Assembly (NCBI RefSeq): GCF_000716535.1
Contig: NZ_JNWV01000006.1
Coordinates: 62,001-126,000, forward strand
Length of the DNA: 64,000 nucleotides
Direction: 5' to 3'
From: Streptomyces flaveolus
GTDB taxonomy: Bacteria > Actinomycetota > Actinomycetes > Streptomycetales > Streptomycetaceae
Positions 42,701 through 49,148 of the stretch are shown piece after piece; the stretch's first letter is position 1, and each line of letters starts with the position of its first letter. The notes beneath the pieces were generated by a model. That model searched no databases. It had not been told where the DNA came from and saw nothing but the letters and a program-made list of their open reading frames with translations. A program made the position numbers and the translations under genes.

Positions 42701-43335
42701 GGGACAAGACCTATCTGCTCGCCCAGGAGCGGGAGATGCTCGGTCTGTACGTCTCCGACCACCCGCTCTTCGGCCTGGAGCACGTGCTCTCCGACAAGGC
42801 GGACGCGGGCATCGCCCAGCTCACCGGCGGGGATTACGGGGACGGCTCGGTGGTGACCATCGGCGGCATCATCTCCGGCCTGCAGCGCAAGATGACCAAG
42901 CAGGGCAACGCCTGGGCCATCGCCACCGTCGAGGACCTCGCGGGCTCCATCGAGTGCATGTTCTTCCCGGCCACCTACCAGCTGGTGTCCACCCAACTGG
43001 TCGAGGACGCCGTGGTGTTCGTCAAGGGCCGCCTCGACAAGCGCGAGGACGTGCCCCGGCTCGTCGCCATGGAACTGATGGTCCCGGACCTGTCCAACGC
43101 GGGCACCAACGCGCCGGTGGTGCTCACCATCCCGGCCGTGAAGGTGACCCCGCCGATGGTCAGCCGCCTCGGTGAGATCCTCAGCCACCACAAGGGCGAC
43201 AGCGAGGTCCGGATCAAGCTCCAGGGCCCGCGCAAGACCACCGTGCTCCGCCTGGACCGGCACCGGGTCAAGCCCGACCCGGCGCTGTTCGGCGACCTGA
43301 AGGTCCTGCTCGGCCCGTCCTGCCTGGCCGGCTGA
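39796..43335 (+). CDS. dnaE: DNA polymerase III alpha subunit DnaE
   Basis: 1179 residues from GTG 39796, with GGAGG seven bases upstream. Main replicative polymerase. The N-terminal PHP domain (THLHVHTQYSLLDGA, then MSDHGNLHGAY) may proofread in actinobacteria. The family C palm carries the catalytic acids in SMPDVDIDFDERRR (~415-424) and the fingers follow, with GVFQFDGGPMRSLL. A helix-hairpin-helix region and a C-terminal OB fold (VVTIGGIISGLQRKMTKQGN) complete it. The open frame runs 500 codons further upstream but that part is antisense to the DUF2252 gene. Confidence 0.97.
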   Translation: MSKPPFTHLHVHTQYSLLDGAARLKDMFNACNEMGMTHIAMSDHGNLHGAYDFFHSAKKAGITPIIGIEAYVAPESRRNKRKILWGQPHQKRDDISGSGGYTHKTMWAVNRTGLHNLFRLSSDAYAEGWLQKWPRMDKETIAQWSEGIVASTGCPSGEVQTRLRLGHFDEALKAAADYQDIFGKDKYFLELMDHGIEIERRVRDGLLEIGKKLGIPPLVTNDSHYTYAHEAGAHDALLCIQTGKNLSDPDRFKFDGTGYYLKSTDEMYAIDSSDAWQEGCANTLLVAEMVDTTGMFEKRDLMPKFDIPEGYTEVTWFQEEVRRGMERRFPGGIPEDRQKQAEYEMDVIIQMGFPGYFLVVADFIMWAKRQGIAVGPGRGSAAGSIVAYALGITDLDPIPHGLIFERFLNPERISMPDVDIDFDERRRVEVIRYVTEKYGADKVAMIGTYGTIKAKNAIKDSARVLGYPYAMGDRITKAMPADVLGKGIPLSGITDPSHPRYSEAGEVRGMYENEPDVKKVIDTARGVEGLVRQMGVHAAGVIMSSETITEHVPVWVRHTDGVTITQWDYPSCESLGLLKMDFLGLRNLTIMDDAVKMVKANKGIDIDLLSLPLDDPTTFELLQRGDTLGVFQFDGGPMRSLLRLMKPDNFEDISAVSALYRPGPMGMNSHTNYALRKNGQQEITPIHPELEAPLKEVLDVTYGLIVYQEQVQKAAQIIAGYSLGEADILRRVMGKKKPEELEKNFVIFQAGARKNGYSDEAIQALWDVLVPFAGYAFNKAHSAAYGLVSYWTAYLKANHPAEYMAALLTSVKDDKDKSAVYLNECRRMGIRVLPPNVNESEANFAAQGDDVILFGLSAVRNVGTNVVESIIKCRKAKGKYASFPDYLDKVEAVVCNKRTTESLIKAGAFDSMGHTRKGLMAQYEPMIDNVVAVKRKEAEGQFDLFGGMGEETTSEPGFGLDVEFTDDEWDKTYLLAQEREMLGLYVSDHPLFGLEHVLSDKADAGIAQLTGGDYGDGSVVTIGGIISGLQRKMTKQGNAWAIATVEDLAGSIECMFFPATYQLVSTQLVEDAVVFVKGRLDKREDVPRLVAMELMVPDLSNAGTNAPVVLTIPAVKVTPPMVSRLGEILSHHKGDSEVRIKLQGPRKTTVLRLDRHRVKPDPALFGDLKVLLGPSCLAG

Positions 43336-43346
43336 GGCCCGGCGGA

Positions 43347-43394
43347 GGGCATCGAGACGGGCGTCGAGAAGGGCGTCGAGAAGGGCGTCGAGGA
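43347..43394 (+). repeat. Four-copy 12-base tandem repeat after dnaE
   Basis: GGGCATCGAGAC, GGGCGTCGAGAA, GGGCGTCGAGAA and GGGCGTCGAGGA, starting 12 bases after the dnaE stop. Confidence 0.95.
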
Positions 43395-43407
43395 GGCATG
43401 AACGCGA

Positions 43408-43436
43408 AGGGGCGCACCCTTGACGGGTGCGCCCCT
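43408..43436. terminator. Hairpin between convergent dnaE and the 55-residue gene
   Basis: AGGGGCGCACCC at 43408-43419 pairs perfectly with GGGTGCGCCCCT at 43425-43436, loop TTGAC. No U tract on either side. Could end both convergent transcripts. The loop is the same as in the ileS terminator. Confidence 0.75.
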
Positions 43437-43463
43437 CACGTGTGCCCGGGCTTCAACTGCCCT

Positions 43464-43631
43464 TTAGTTGTGGCCGAAGCTCTTCTGCTTCTTGCGAGCG
43501 GCCTCGGAGGGGCTGCCCGGGGCGTGCGCCATGGGCGGCTCGTGCTCCTCCGCCTGCGGACGCTGCGCGTGCTCGGACTGCGGAGCGCGGTTCTGCGGGC
43601 CGGACTGCTTGCGGTTCTTGTTCTTGGCCAT
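43464..43631 (-). CDS. Small basic conserved-type protein, 55 residues
   Basis: ATG 43631 with an AGGAGG ribosome site seven to nine bases upstream, stop TAA 43466-43464. The protein is very hydrophilic: it starts MAKNKNRKQSGPQNR, has a Gln/Glu/His-rich centre and ends ARKKQKSFGHN. No Cys, no hydrophobic segment, so cytoplasmic and probably disordered. The good ribosome site, coding-like third positions and isolated position between two terminator-like elements support a real gene. The start and end motifs look like a small family I have seen among streptomycetes; function unknown. Confidence 0.85.
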   Translation of the reverse strand: MAKNKNRKQSGPQNRAPQSEHAQRPQAEEHEPPMAHAPGSPSEAARKKQKSFGHN

Positions 43632-43856
43632 GGTGATCTGCCTCCTGTGGGGGATCTAGGGGCCAGGGCCGGGACCAGATTCACATACGCTGACATCAAG
43701 CGCATGTCGGATAATTACCGTGTGTGACAGGGGTGGTGGGCGGACCGGAACCGCAAACGCCACGCCGAAGATCGAGTTCGGGCCGTTAACCCCCGCGTGG
43801 TCGGGCAGACTCGAAGGAAGTCCGAAGCAAAGCCTCCCGGGAAGAGGGTGAGTCGC

Positions 43857-45080
43857 GTGGACCGCTGCATCGTCCTGGTGGACGCCGGGTATCTGCTGGG
43901 AGCCGCCGCCAGCCTCCTCGCCGGTGAGCCCTCGCGGTCCCGGATCACCGTCGACCACGCCGCGCTGATCCAGGCGCTGCGGGAACGCGCGGAGTCCGAC
44001 ACCGAGCGCCCCCTGCTGCGCATCTACTGGTTCGACGGCGCCCCCGACCGGGTCCCCCAGCCGGAGCATCGCCGGCTGCGCGTGATGCCCCGGGTCACCG
44101 TCCGCCTCGGCGCCCTCACCCGGAGCGACGGACGCTGGGCCCAGAAGGGCGTCGACGCCGCCATGCACGCCGAGCTGACCGAGCTGGCCCGCAACCGCGC
44201 CTGCTCCGACGTCGTCCTTGTCACCGGCGACGGCGATCTGCTGCCCGGCATGATGGCCGCCAAGGAGCACGGCGTCGCCGTCCACCTGTGGGCCGTCCAG
44301 GCCGCCGACGGCGACTACAACCAGTCGGAGGACCTGGTCGCCGAGGCCGACGAGCGGCGCGTGCTGGACCGCGCCTGGATCACCCAGGCCGTCCGCGCCA
44401 AGGAGCTGACCGGCGTCTGCGCCCCGCCACCCGCGCCCCGCCCCGAGATCGCCGCGATCCTCTCCGCCCCGCTGCCCGAGTCCGCGCTCGGCACCGCGTC
44501 CGAGCGGCCCGCCGAACAGCCCGCACACCCGCCGGCCGCCGCCGTGGCAGAGAACGGCACCCAGGAGCGGGTGACCGCCCCCAAGGGCGTCCCCACCCCC
44601 AAGGACCTGGCCGCGCTGCGCGCACCCGGCGCCCAGCCCGTGCAGCACCCGGCCACCGCGACCCTGCGCTGGTCCTCCGACAAGGGCTGGGTCGACCGGC
44701 CGGGCGCGGTCGCCGAGCCGCCCGAGGTCGCCTCCATGCCGACGCTGGCCCAGCTCACCACCGCCGAGCAGCGGTGGGCCGACCGCGAGGAGGACATCAC
44801 CACCGTCGGCGGCGACCCGTACGAGGTCGGGCAGGTCTTCGCCCGCCGCTGGATCTCCCGGCTCGGCGACCAGAGCCATCTGCAGCGGCTGTCGCAGATG
44901 TACCCGCGCATCCCGCACCGGATCGACGGAGAGCTGCTGCGGTACGCGGCCCGGTTCGGGCTGCTCGCGCACAAGGACGACCAGATCGACGAGCACGACC
45001 GTTACGCCATTCGGGCGGGGTTCTGGCGGGAGATCGACGTCCCGGCGGCGGCCGAACAGCACGCGCCCGCCGCCGACTGA
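43857..45080 (+). CDS. NYN (PIN-like) domain ribonuclease-type protein
   Basis: 407 residues from GTG 43857 with GAGGG eight bases upstream (GTG 43848 also possible). N-terminal NYN domain: IVLVDAGYLLG, then RIYWFDGAP, QKGVDAAMHAELTELA and VVLVTGDGDLLPGM carry the conserved acidic residues of PIN-like nucleases. A Pro/Ala-rich linker (~210-300) leads to a C-terminal helical domain (~310-400) of unknown type. Cleavage of RNA is the family expectation; target unknown. Confidence 0.88.
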   Translation: MDRCIVLVDAGYLLGAAASLLAGEPSRSRITVDHAALIQALRERAESDTERPLLRIYWFDGAPDRVPQPEHRRLRVMPRVTVRLGALTRSDGRWAQKGVDAAMHAELTELARNRACSDVVLVTGDGDLLPGMMAAKEHGVAVHLWAVQAADGDYNQSEDLVAEADERRVLDRAWITQAVRAKELTGVCAPPPAPRPEIAAILSAPLPESALGTASERPAEQPAHPPAAAVAENGTQERVTAPKGVPTPKDLAALRAPGAQPVQHPATATLRWSSDKGWVDRPGAVAEPPEVASMPTLAQLTTAEQRWADREEDITTVGGDPYEVGQVFARRWISRLGDQSHLQRLSQMYPRIPHRIDGELLRYAARFGLLAHKDDQIDEHDRYAIRAGFWREIDVPAAAEQHAPAAD

Positions 45081-45125
45081 ACGCCCGGAGCCGCCCCCAA
45101 AGGCGAGTAAAGGCCCCCGACCCCG

Positions 45126-45142
45126 TAGGCTCGTCCCTTGTG
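45126..45142 (+). promoter_or_regulatory. Candidate near-leaderless promoter for the ABC transporter
   Basis: TAGGCT at 45126-45131, eight bases before GTG 45140, with no ribosome site between. Confidence 0.45.
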
Positions 45143-46153
45143 AGTACGCGCGCGGGACAGGCACTTCGGTACGACGAGGTCGTACGCGTGCGCGGGCTCG
45201 GCAAGACCTACCCGGCCGTGAAGGGCCGGCGGGGCGCACCGGGCACCCCGGAGGTGCGGGCCACCGACGGGGTGGAGCTGGACGTGCGGCGCGGTGAGGT
45301 CTTCGGGCTGCTCGGCCCGAACGGTGCCGGCAAGTCCACCCTCGTCCGGCAGCTCACCGGGCTGCTGCGGCCGGACACCGGCAGCGTCGAGATACTCGGC
45401 CACGACATCGTGCGCCACCCCGAGCGGGCCGCCCGGCTCCTCGCCTACCTGGGCCAGGAGTCCACCGCCCTGGACGAGCTGACCGTCTCCCTCGCGGCCG
45501 AGACCACCGGACGCCTGCGCGGCCTGGACGTCCGGCGGGCGCGGGCCGAGCGGGACGCCGTCCTGGAGGAGCTGGGGCTGACCCCGATCGCCGGGCGGGC
45601 GCTGAAGAAGCTGTCCGGCGGGCAGCGGCGGCTCGCCTGCGTCGCAGCCGCGCTGGTCGGGGAACGGCCGCTGCTCGTGCTGGACGAGCCGACCACCGGC
45701 ATGGACCCGGTGGCCCGGCGCGCGGTGTGGGCGGCCGTGGACCGGCGGCGGGCCGAGCGGGGTACGACCGTGCTGCTGGTCACTCACAACGTCATCGAGG
45801 CCGAGACGGTCCTGGACCGGGTCGCCGTGCTCGACCAGGGCCGGGTCATCGCCTGCGACAGCCCCGCCGGACTCAAGGCGCAGGTCGCCGGCGAGGTGCG
45901 GGTGGAGCTGATGTGGCGGGAGCGGGCGCCGCTGGAGGTGCCCGAGGTCGCGGTGTTGCGCGAGCGGGCGGTGGAGTCCGGCCGGCGCTGGACGCTCCGG
46001 CTCGCGCCCGAGGAGGCCCGCGCCGTCGTCGCCACGGTGACCGGCGGGACCGCCTTCGCCGCCCTGGACGACTTCACGCTCGCCACGCCCAGCCTGGAGG
46101 ACGTCTACCTGGCGCTGGGCGGCGCGGCCCGGCAGGGGCTGGTGAAGACATGA
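45140..46153 (+). CDS. ABC-2 type exporter, ATP-binding protein
   Basis: 337 residues from GTG 45140. Walker A GPNGAGKSTLV (~59-69), signature LSGGQRR (~159), Walker B LLVLDEPTTGMDP (~178-190), H-loop VTHNVIEAE. The ~100-residue C-terminal extension after the ATPase core ends with FTLATPSLEDVYLALGG, as in drug- and antibiotic-export ATPases. Cargo not deducible. Its stop overlaps the start of a 43-codon ORF, which in turn overlaps the permease start. Confidence 0.93.
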   Translation: MSTRAGQALRYDEVVRVRGLGKTYPAVKGRRGAPGTPEVRATDGVELDVRRGEVFGLLGPNGAGKSTLVRQLTGLLRPDTGSVEILGHDIVRHPERAARLLAYLGQESTALDELTVSLAAETTGRLRGLDVRRARAERDAVLEELGLTPIAGRALKKLSGGQRRLACVAAALVGERPLLVLDEPTTGMDPVARRAVWAAVDRRRAERGTTVLLVTHNVIEAETVLDRVAVLDQGRVIACDSPAGLKAQVAGEVRVELMWRERAPLEVPEVAVLRERAVESGRRWTLRLAPEEARAVVATVTGGTAFAALDDFTLATPSLEDVYLALGGAARQGLVKT

Positions 46154-46281
46154 GCACACCGGCCGCGGAACGCGTATGGGGCGGTACGACCGCCGTGGCG
46201 AACAGCCCCGCCGGAGCGGCGGCCGTAGCGAAGAGGCCCGCCGTGGTGACCGCCGTGGGGAAGAGGAGCAACCCGTCGTGA
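46150..46281 (+). CDS. 43-codon repeat ORF coupling the two ABC genes
   Basis: ATG 46150 overlaps the ATPase stop (ATGA) and TGA 46279-46281 overlaps the permease start (GTGA). The peptide begins MSTPAAERVWGG and then has three ~10-residue units: TTAVANSPAG, AAAVAKRPAV and VTAVGKRSNP, encoded by three 30-base repeats (46186-46275). It probably keeps ribosomes on the message between the two genes. No recognisable domain. An insertion-by-duplication that stayed in frame would be expected to persist only if coupling matters. Confidence 0.55.
   Translation: MSTPAAERVWGGTTAVANSPAGAAAVAKRPAVVTAVGKRSNPS
46186..46275 (+). repeat. Three 30-base tandem repeats in the ABC intergenic ORF
   Basis: Units 46186-46215, 46216-46245 and 46246-46275 share a CCGTGGCGAA / CCGTAGCGAA / CCGTGGGGAA core. 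All three keep the reading frame of the 43-codon ORF. Confidence 0.85.
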
Positions 46282-47099
46282 GTGTCGTACCCGCCGAGGT
46301 TCTGCCGGGCGGTGCCCGGGCCGTGCCGGACGCGGCGGCCGGCGCGGCCGAGCTCGGGCCGCCCGCGCGGCTGTGGCCGTCGCTGGTGGCCGTCTACCGG
46401 GCGCAGCTCTCCCGCGCCCGGGTGGCGCGGATCACGCTGCTGTTCGTGGCGACCTTCCAGTCCATCGGGATCGCCGTGATGATGCGCGGCGTCGTCGACA
46501 GCGGCCACGAGGCCCAGTCCGTGGTGGCCGGGTCCTCCGTGCTGGTCGTCGCGTACGTCGCGCTGAACCTGCTGTCGCAGTACTTCGGGCAGCTCCGGGC
46601 CAGCGGCGGGCTCGACCACTACGCCACGCTGCCGGTGCCGCCGGCGGCCGTCGTGCTGGGCGCGGCGGCGGCGTACGCCTCCTTCACCGTGCCGGGGACC
46701 TTGGTGACCGCCGTCTTCGGCTGTGTGCTGTTCGGGCTGCCGCTGTCCAACCTGTGGATCCTGGTGGCCGTCATCCCGCTCGCCGGGGCCGCGCTGGCCG
46801 GGCTGGGCGCCGCCTGCGGGCTGCTCGCGCCCCGCCCGGAGCTGGCCACGCTGCTCGGTCAGCTGGGCATGTCGGCCGCGCTGCTGCTCGGCGTGCTGCC
46901 GGCCGACCGGATGCCGGAGATCGTACGGCTGGCCCGTGACCTGCTGCCGTCGACGTACGGCGTGGAGGCGTACGCGCGGACCTTCGGGACGGACCCCGAC
47001 TGGGCCGTGGTCCTCGCTGACCTGGGGGTGTGCGCGGGCGTCGGTGTGATCTCGCTGGCCGTGGCGACCTGGGCGTACCGCAGGGCCGCCGTCCGGTGA
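46278..47099 (+). CDS. ABC-2 type exporter, permease
   Basis: 273 residues from GTG 46278, with GAGGAG nine bases upstream. Six hydrophobic segments in the ABC-2 arrangement; conserved stretch AVYRAQLSRARVARITLLFV before the first segment and DLLPSTYGVEAYARTF before the last, as in drug-export permeases. Partner of the ATPase at 45140-46153. Substrate unknown. Confidence 0.9.
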   Translation: MSVVPAEVLPGGARAVPDAAAGAAELGPPARLWPSLVAVYRAQLSRARVARITLLFVATFQSIGIAVMMRGVVDSGHEAQSVVAGSSVLVVAYVALNLLSQYFGQLRASGGLDHYATLPVPPAAVVLGAAAAYASFTVPGTLVTAVFGCVLFGLPLSNLWILVAVIPLAGAALAGLGAACGLLAPRPELATLLGQLGMSAALLLGVLPADRMPEIVRLARDLLPSTYGVEAYARTFGTDPDWAVVLADLGVCAGVGVISLAVATWAYRRAAVR

Positions 47100-47121
47100 C
47101 GCGGCCCACTGCACGACCTGG

Positions 47122-47136
47122 CACGATGGTCGGGTG
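47122..47136 (+). promoter_or_regulatory. Candidate leaderless promoter for the 213-residue membrane protein
   Basis: CACGAT at 47122-47127, six bases before GTG 47134. Confidence 0.45.
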
Positions 47137-47775
47137 ACCGCACCGCTGACTCCGCCTCCTCCGCCGCACGAGAACTCCCCGCACCAGGTCTGGCAGACGC
47201 CGCCGCCCGCCGGGGCGCCGGGTGCGGGTGCGTACGAACAGGACGGCCCCGGGATGAAGACGGAACTGCGGGAGGCCGCCGTGATCGCGGTGGCGGTGGC
47301 GCTCGGCGGGGTGCTGCTGGGGCTGCTGTGGTGGTGGCTGGCGCCGCACGTGCCGCTGATCGCTGACGAGGTCGACAAGAACTGGGTCGTCTACGTCAAG
47401 GACAGCGAGGGTGAGCAGGCGGTCGGGGTGGACGGTACGTTCACCCTGCTGGGGCTCGCCTTCGGGCTGGTCAGCGCCCTGGTGGTGTTCCTGCTGCGGC
47501 GGCGCGGCGGTGTGCCGGCCGTGGTGGCACTCGGCCTCGGCGGGCTGCTCGGATCCCTGCTGGCCTGGCGGCTCGGGGTGTGGCTGGGGCCCGAGTCCGA
47601 CGTGCTCGCGCACGCGCGGGCCGTGGGCAAGGGGGTGACGTTCTCGGCGCCGCTGAAGCTGTCGGCGAAGGGGGCGCTGCTGGCGTGGCCGCTGGCGGGC
47701 TTGCTGGTGCACCTCGGACTGACCGCGCTGTTCGGGCCCCGGGACCCCGAGGTGCCGCACGGCGAGAGGCCCTGA
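47134..47775 (+). CDS. DUF2567-like membrane protein
   Basis: 213 residues from GTG 47134. A Pro-rich cytoplasmic tail (PLTPPPPPHENSP) precedes four membrane segments: VIAVAVALGGVLLGLLWWW, FTLLGLAFGLVSALVVFLL, VVALGLGGLLGSLLAWRLG and a last one near residue 185. The segment after the first helix, LAPHVPLIADEVDKNWVVY, resembles DUF2567 proteins of actinobacteria. Function unknown. Confidence 0.75.
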   Translation: MTAPLTPPPPPHENSPHQVWQTPPPAGAPGAGAYEQDGPGMKTELREAAVIAVAVALGGVLLGLLWWWLAPHVPLIADEVDKNWVVYVKDSEGEQAVGVDGTFTLLGLAFGLVSALVVFLLRRRGGVPAVVALGLGGLLGSLLAWRLGVWLGPESDVLAHARAVGKGVTFSAPLKLSAKGALLAWPLAGLLVHLGLTALFGPRDPEVPHGERP

Positions 47776-47840
47776 CGGACGCCGTGGAGTGAGCGCGGTG
47801 GCGGGCGAGCCGTCGCCGCCGGGCGGGCCGGCGGGCAGCG

Positions 47841-47914
47841 TCAGCCGCGTCCGATCGGCGCCAGCACCGCCTCCGTCAGCCGCGTCCGATCGGCGCCAGC
47901 ACCGCCTCCGTCAG
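47841..47914. repeat. Perfect 35-base tandem duplication at the 3' end of the YbaK gene
   Basis: 47841-47875 is repeated exactly at 47876-47910, followed by four bases of a third copy. The copy at 47876-47910 encodes the C-terminus and stop of the YbaK-like gene on the minus strand; the other lies just beyond the stop. Confidence 0.97.
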
Positions 47915-48376
47915 TTTCGCCAGGTCTCCCGGCGCCAGCTCGACCTCCAGGCCCCGGCGGCCCGCCGAGACACAGATCGTCGCGTGGGACTCCGCCGAGT
48001 CGTCGATGACCGTCGGGAGCTTCTTGCGCTGGCCGAGGGGCGAGATGCCGCCGCGCACGTAGCCCGTGGTGCGTTCGGCGAGGGCCGGGTCGGCCATGGC
48101 CGCCCGCTTGCCGCCCACCGCCGCCGCGAGCGCCTTCAGGTCCAGCGAACCGGCCACCGGGACCACACCGACCACCAGGGAGCCGTCCACGTCGGCCACC
48201 AGGGTCTTGAAGACGCGGTCGGGGGAGACGCCCATCGCCTCCGCCGCCTCCTCGCCGTAGGAGGGGTGGGACGGGTCGTGGTCGTAGGCGTGGACCGTGA
48301 ACTCCACGCCCGCCGCCGTGAGGGCCACCGTCGCGGGCGTTCCCCCGGACTGCTGCTTCTTCGACTTCTTCGCCAT
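47876..48376 (-). CDS. ybaK: YbaK/EbsC-type aminoacyl-tRNA deacylase
   Basis: 166 residues from ATG 48376. Hydrolyses mischarged Cys-tRNA(Pro) in the family. Motifs are FTVHAYDHDPSHPSYGEEAAEAMG, VFKTLVADVDG, the catalytic Lys region DLKALAAAVGGKRAAMA and YVRGGISPLGQRKKLPTVID. A basic N-terminal tail (MAKKSKKQQ) is added. Follows the Lon-N gene by 17 bases on the same strand, so the two are probably co-transcribed. Confidence 0.92.
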   Translation of the reverse strand: MAKKSKKQQSGGTPATVALTAAGVEFTVHAYDHDPSHPSYGEEAAEAMGVSPDRVFKTLVADVDGSLVVGVVPVAGSLDLKALAAAVGGKRAAMADPALAERTTGYVRGGISPLGQRKKLPTVIDDSAESHATICVSAGRRGLEVELAPGDLAKLTEAVLAPIGRG

Positions 48377-48393
48377 CGGGGTGTCGGGCTTCC

Positions 48394-49134
48394 TCAGTTC
48401 AGACTCGTCGGCGTCCGCGTCAGCTCGAACGCGGGCAACGACGGCAGACTACGGATGATGGACGTCTCCGCGCGAAGGAGTTTCAGCTCGTCCCGGAGCC
48501 GGGAGGCGGTGTCCGGGGCCTGGAGCAGCCGCTGCTTGGTCGGCGTGTCGTGCACCATCGCGGCGGCCACCAGGTACGACACCACGGCCGGGTCGTCCGG
48601 CAGGTCGGTACCGGTGGACAGTGAGCGCTCGCGGGCGCCCGCCAGACGCTTCTGGTACTGGCGGAAGGAGCGCAGGACGCCCTCGGCCAGCGCGCCGGCC
48701 TCGTCCCCGGGCTCCTCCGGCAGCTCCTCCAGCTCGGCGGTCAGGAACGGGCCGGACGCGTCAACGGACAGCAGGCGGACGCGGGTCGTGCCCGTCGCCA
48801 GCACCTCGAAGGTGCCGTCGGAGCGCTCCCGGATGGTCGCCGCGTCCGCCACACAGCCGACCCCGTGGAAGGCCTTGAGCGGGTCGGGGCCGAAGCCCGC
48901 GGCCGGGCCCCGGTCGGGCTGGGCCGTGGGATCGGGCATGCCCGGGGCGCTCGGCGCGACCTCGTGGCCGTCGCGGATGGCGACGACGGCGAAGCGGCGA
49001 GGCTCCTCCTCGGGGGTCTTCAGCAGCGAGCGCATCATGGAGCGATAACGCTCCTCGAAGACGTTCAGCGGCAGCACGAGCCCCGGGAACAGCACCGAGT
49101 TCAGCGGAAAGAGCGGCAGACGGACGGTGGTCAC
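48394..49134 (-). CDS. Lon N-terminal (LON substrate-binding) domain protein
   Basis: 246 residues from GTG 49134. Stand-alone LON domain without the ATPase or protease parts: LPLFPLNSVLFPGLVLPLNVFEERYR at the start, GVGCVADAATIRERSDG in the middle and a helical C-terminus. Such proteins occur widely in actinobacteria; the role is unknown, perhaps substrate recognition. TAGGCT at 49148-49143, overlapping the stop of the upstream gene, lies eight bases before the start. Confidence 0.9.
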   Translation of the reverse strand: MTTVRLPLFPLNSVLFPGLVLPLNVFEERYRSMMRSLLKTPEEEPRRFAVVAIRDGHEVAPSAPGMPDPTAQPDRGPAAGFGPDPLKAFHGVGCVADAATIRERSDGTFEVLATGTTRVRLLSVDASGPFLTAELEELPEEPGDEAGALAEGVLRSFRQYQKRLAGARERSLSTGTDLPDDPAVVSYLVAAAMVHDTPTKQRLLQAPDTASRLRDELKLLRAETSIIRSLPSLPAFELTRTPTSLN

Positions 49135-49142
49135 GGCGCCCC

Positions 49143-49148
49143 AGCCTA
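49143..49148 (-). promoter_or_regulatory. Candidate near-leaderless -10 for the LON-domain gene
   Basis: TAGGCT on the minus strand; its TAG is also the stop codon of the upstream gene. The start GTG 49134 follows after eight bases. Confidence 0.4.

Noticed and set aside
39790..43263. 1157-codon minus-strand open frame opposite dnaE
   Set aside because: dnaE is unmistakable; the antisense frame is rich in Val/Gly/Leu/His as expected from complementing GC-ending codons, with no domain.
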